Shown piece after piece: positions 63,926 to 64,000 of a stretch of 64,000 nt of DNA; within the stretch, counting starts at the first letter, position 1; every line of letters begins with the position of its first letter. The notes beneath the pieces were generated by a model, which was given only the letters and a program-made list of their open reading frames with translations, did not search any database and had not been told where the DNA came from. The stretch is from Natribaculum luteum. GTDB taxonomy: Archaea; Halobacteriota; Halobacteria; Halobacteriales; Natrialbaceae. A program made the translations under genes and the position numbers. The DNA lies in contig NZ_CP095398.1 in assembly GCF_023008545.1 (NCBI RefSeq), positions 310,001 through 374,000 of the forward strand, read 5' to 3'.

Positions 63926-64000
63926 TTTAGCACCTCTGCTGGTGTCTGTACGTTGAGTGACTGATGTGGTCGTTGCGTGTTGTAGTAGCGTACGAACTGT
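63926..64000 (-). pseudogene. C-terminus of an integrase-type transposase, incomplete at window edge
   Basis: Reading in from position 64000 gives QFVRYYNTQRPHQSLNVQTP and then AEVLN, the end of an rve-type (IS481/IS3-like) transposase. The frame then runs into the end of the IS701-like element and does not stop until 63835-63837, so the native 3' end is replaced. The gene extends beyond the window. Confidence 0.7.

Overview
The window comes from a haloarchaeon (class Halobacteria). The evidence is high G+C, strongly acidic proteins, archaeal TATA-type promoters, many ATGA start/stop overlaps, an HTH-10 (bacterio-opsin-activator type) regulator, a twin-arginine lipoprotein signal and halophile-type insertion sequences. 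No rRNA, tRNA or CRISPR array was seen.

Region 1 (about 0.3-36.5 kb) is the most unusual part. Its core is a compact minus-strand operon for a ubiquitin-like conjugation system: two ubiquitin-like proteins (UBL), two E2-type proteins (one with the expected catalytic cysteine, one without) and a JAB/JAMM-E1 fusion with a C-terminal membrane anchor. The layout is UBL-E2v-UBL-E2-E1/JAB, with ATGA or 1-nt junctions except for a 43-nt gap between E2v and the second UBL. A TFS-type transcription elongation factor paralogue lies just beyond it. Around this core are a MoxR AAA+ ATPase paired with a HELGH/vWA protein, four HEAT-repeat proteins (two of them giant paralogues of about 2372 and 2025 aa built on a tryptophan-marked repeat), two related winged-helix-like proteins, a protein with a 120-residue internal duplication, a 621-aa unknown, two small proteins sharing a C-terminal AAAWF motif, a YdjM-type membrane protein and a phosphodiesterase. 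I infer one accessory system: ATPase/vWA remodelling plus reversible UBL tagging on giant HEAT scaffolds. I know of no described haloarchaeal system with this composition.

Region 2 (36.5-49.3 kb) begins with an intact IS66-family element inserted in a small gene. It continues with three polytopic M48-family metalloprotease loci and a Tat-exported PQQ-propeller lipoprotein. One M48 locus was a fusion of about 1206 aa that is now split by a 53-bp tandem duplication. Three small unknown proteins follow.

Region 3 (49.3-62.6 kb) holds an AT-rich stretch with an IS200-type TnpA fossil, an NSS-family Na+ symporter with a MetS-like small subunit, and a proline-catabolism cluster (proline dehydrogenase, a P5C-dehydrogenase-like aldehyde dehydrogenase, an HTH-10 regulator and a zinc-ribbon microprotein). 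It then holds a FAD-dependent amine/amino-acid oxidoreductase, a fragment of an ADTH-synthase/class I aldolase gene, and an etfBA operon whose etfA is broken by a second copy of the same IS66 element in the opposite orientation.

The right end is transposon-rich: an IS701/IS4-like element abuts the 3' end of an integrase-type transposase that runs off the window.
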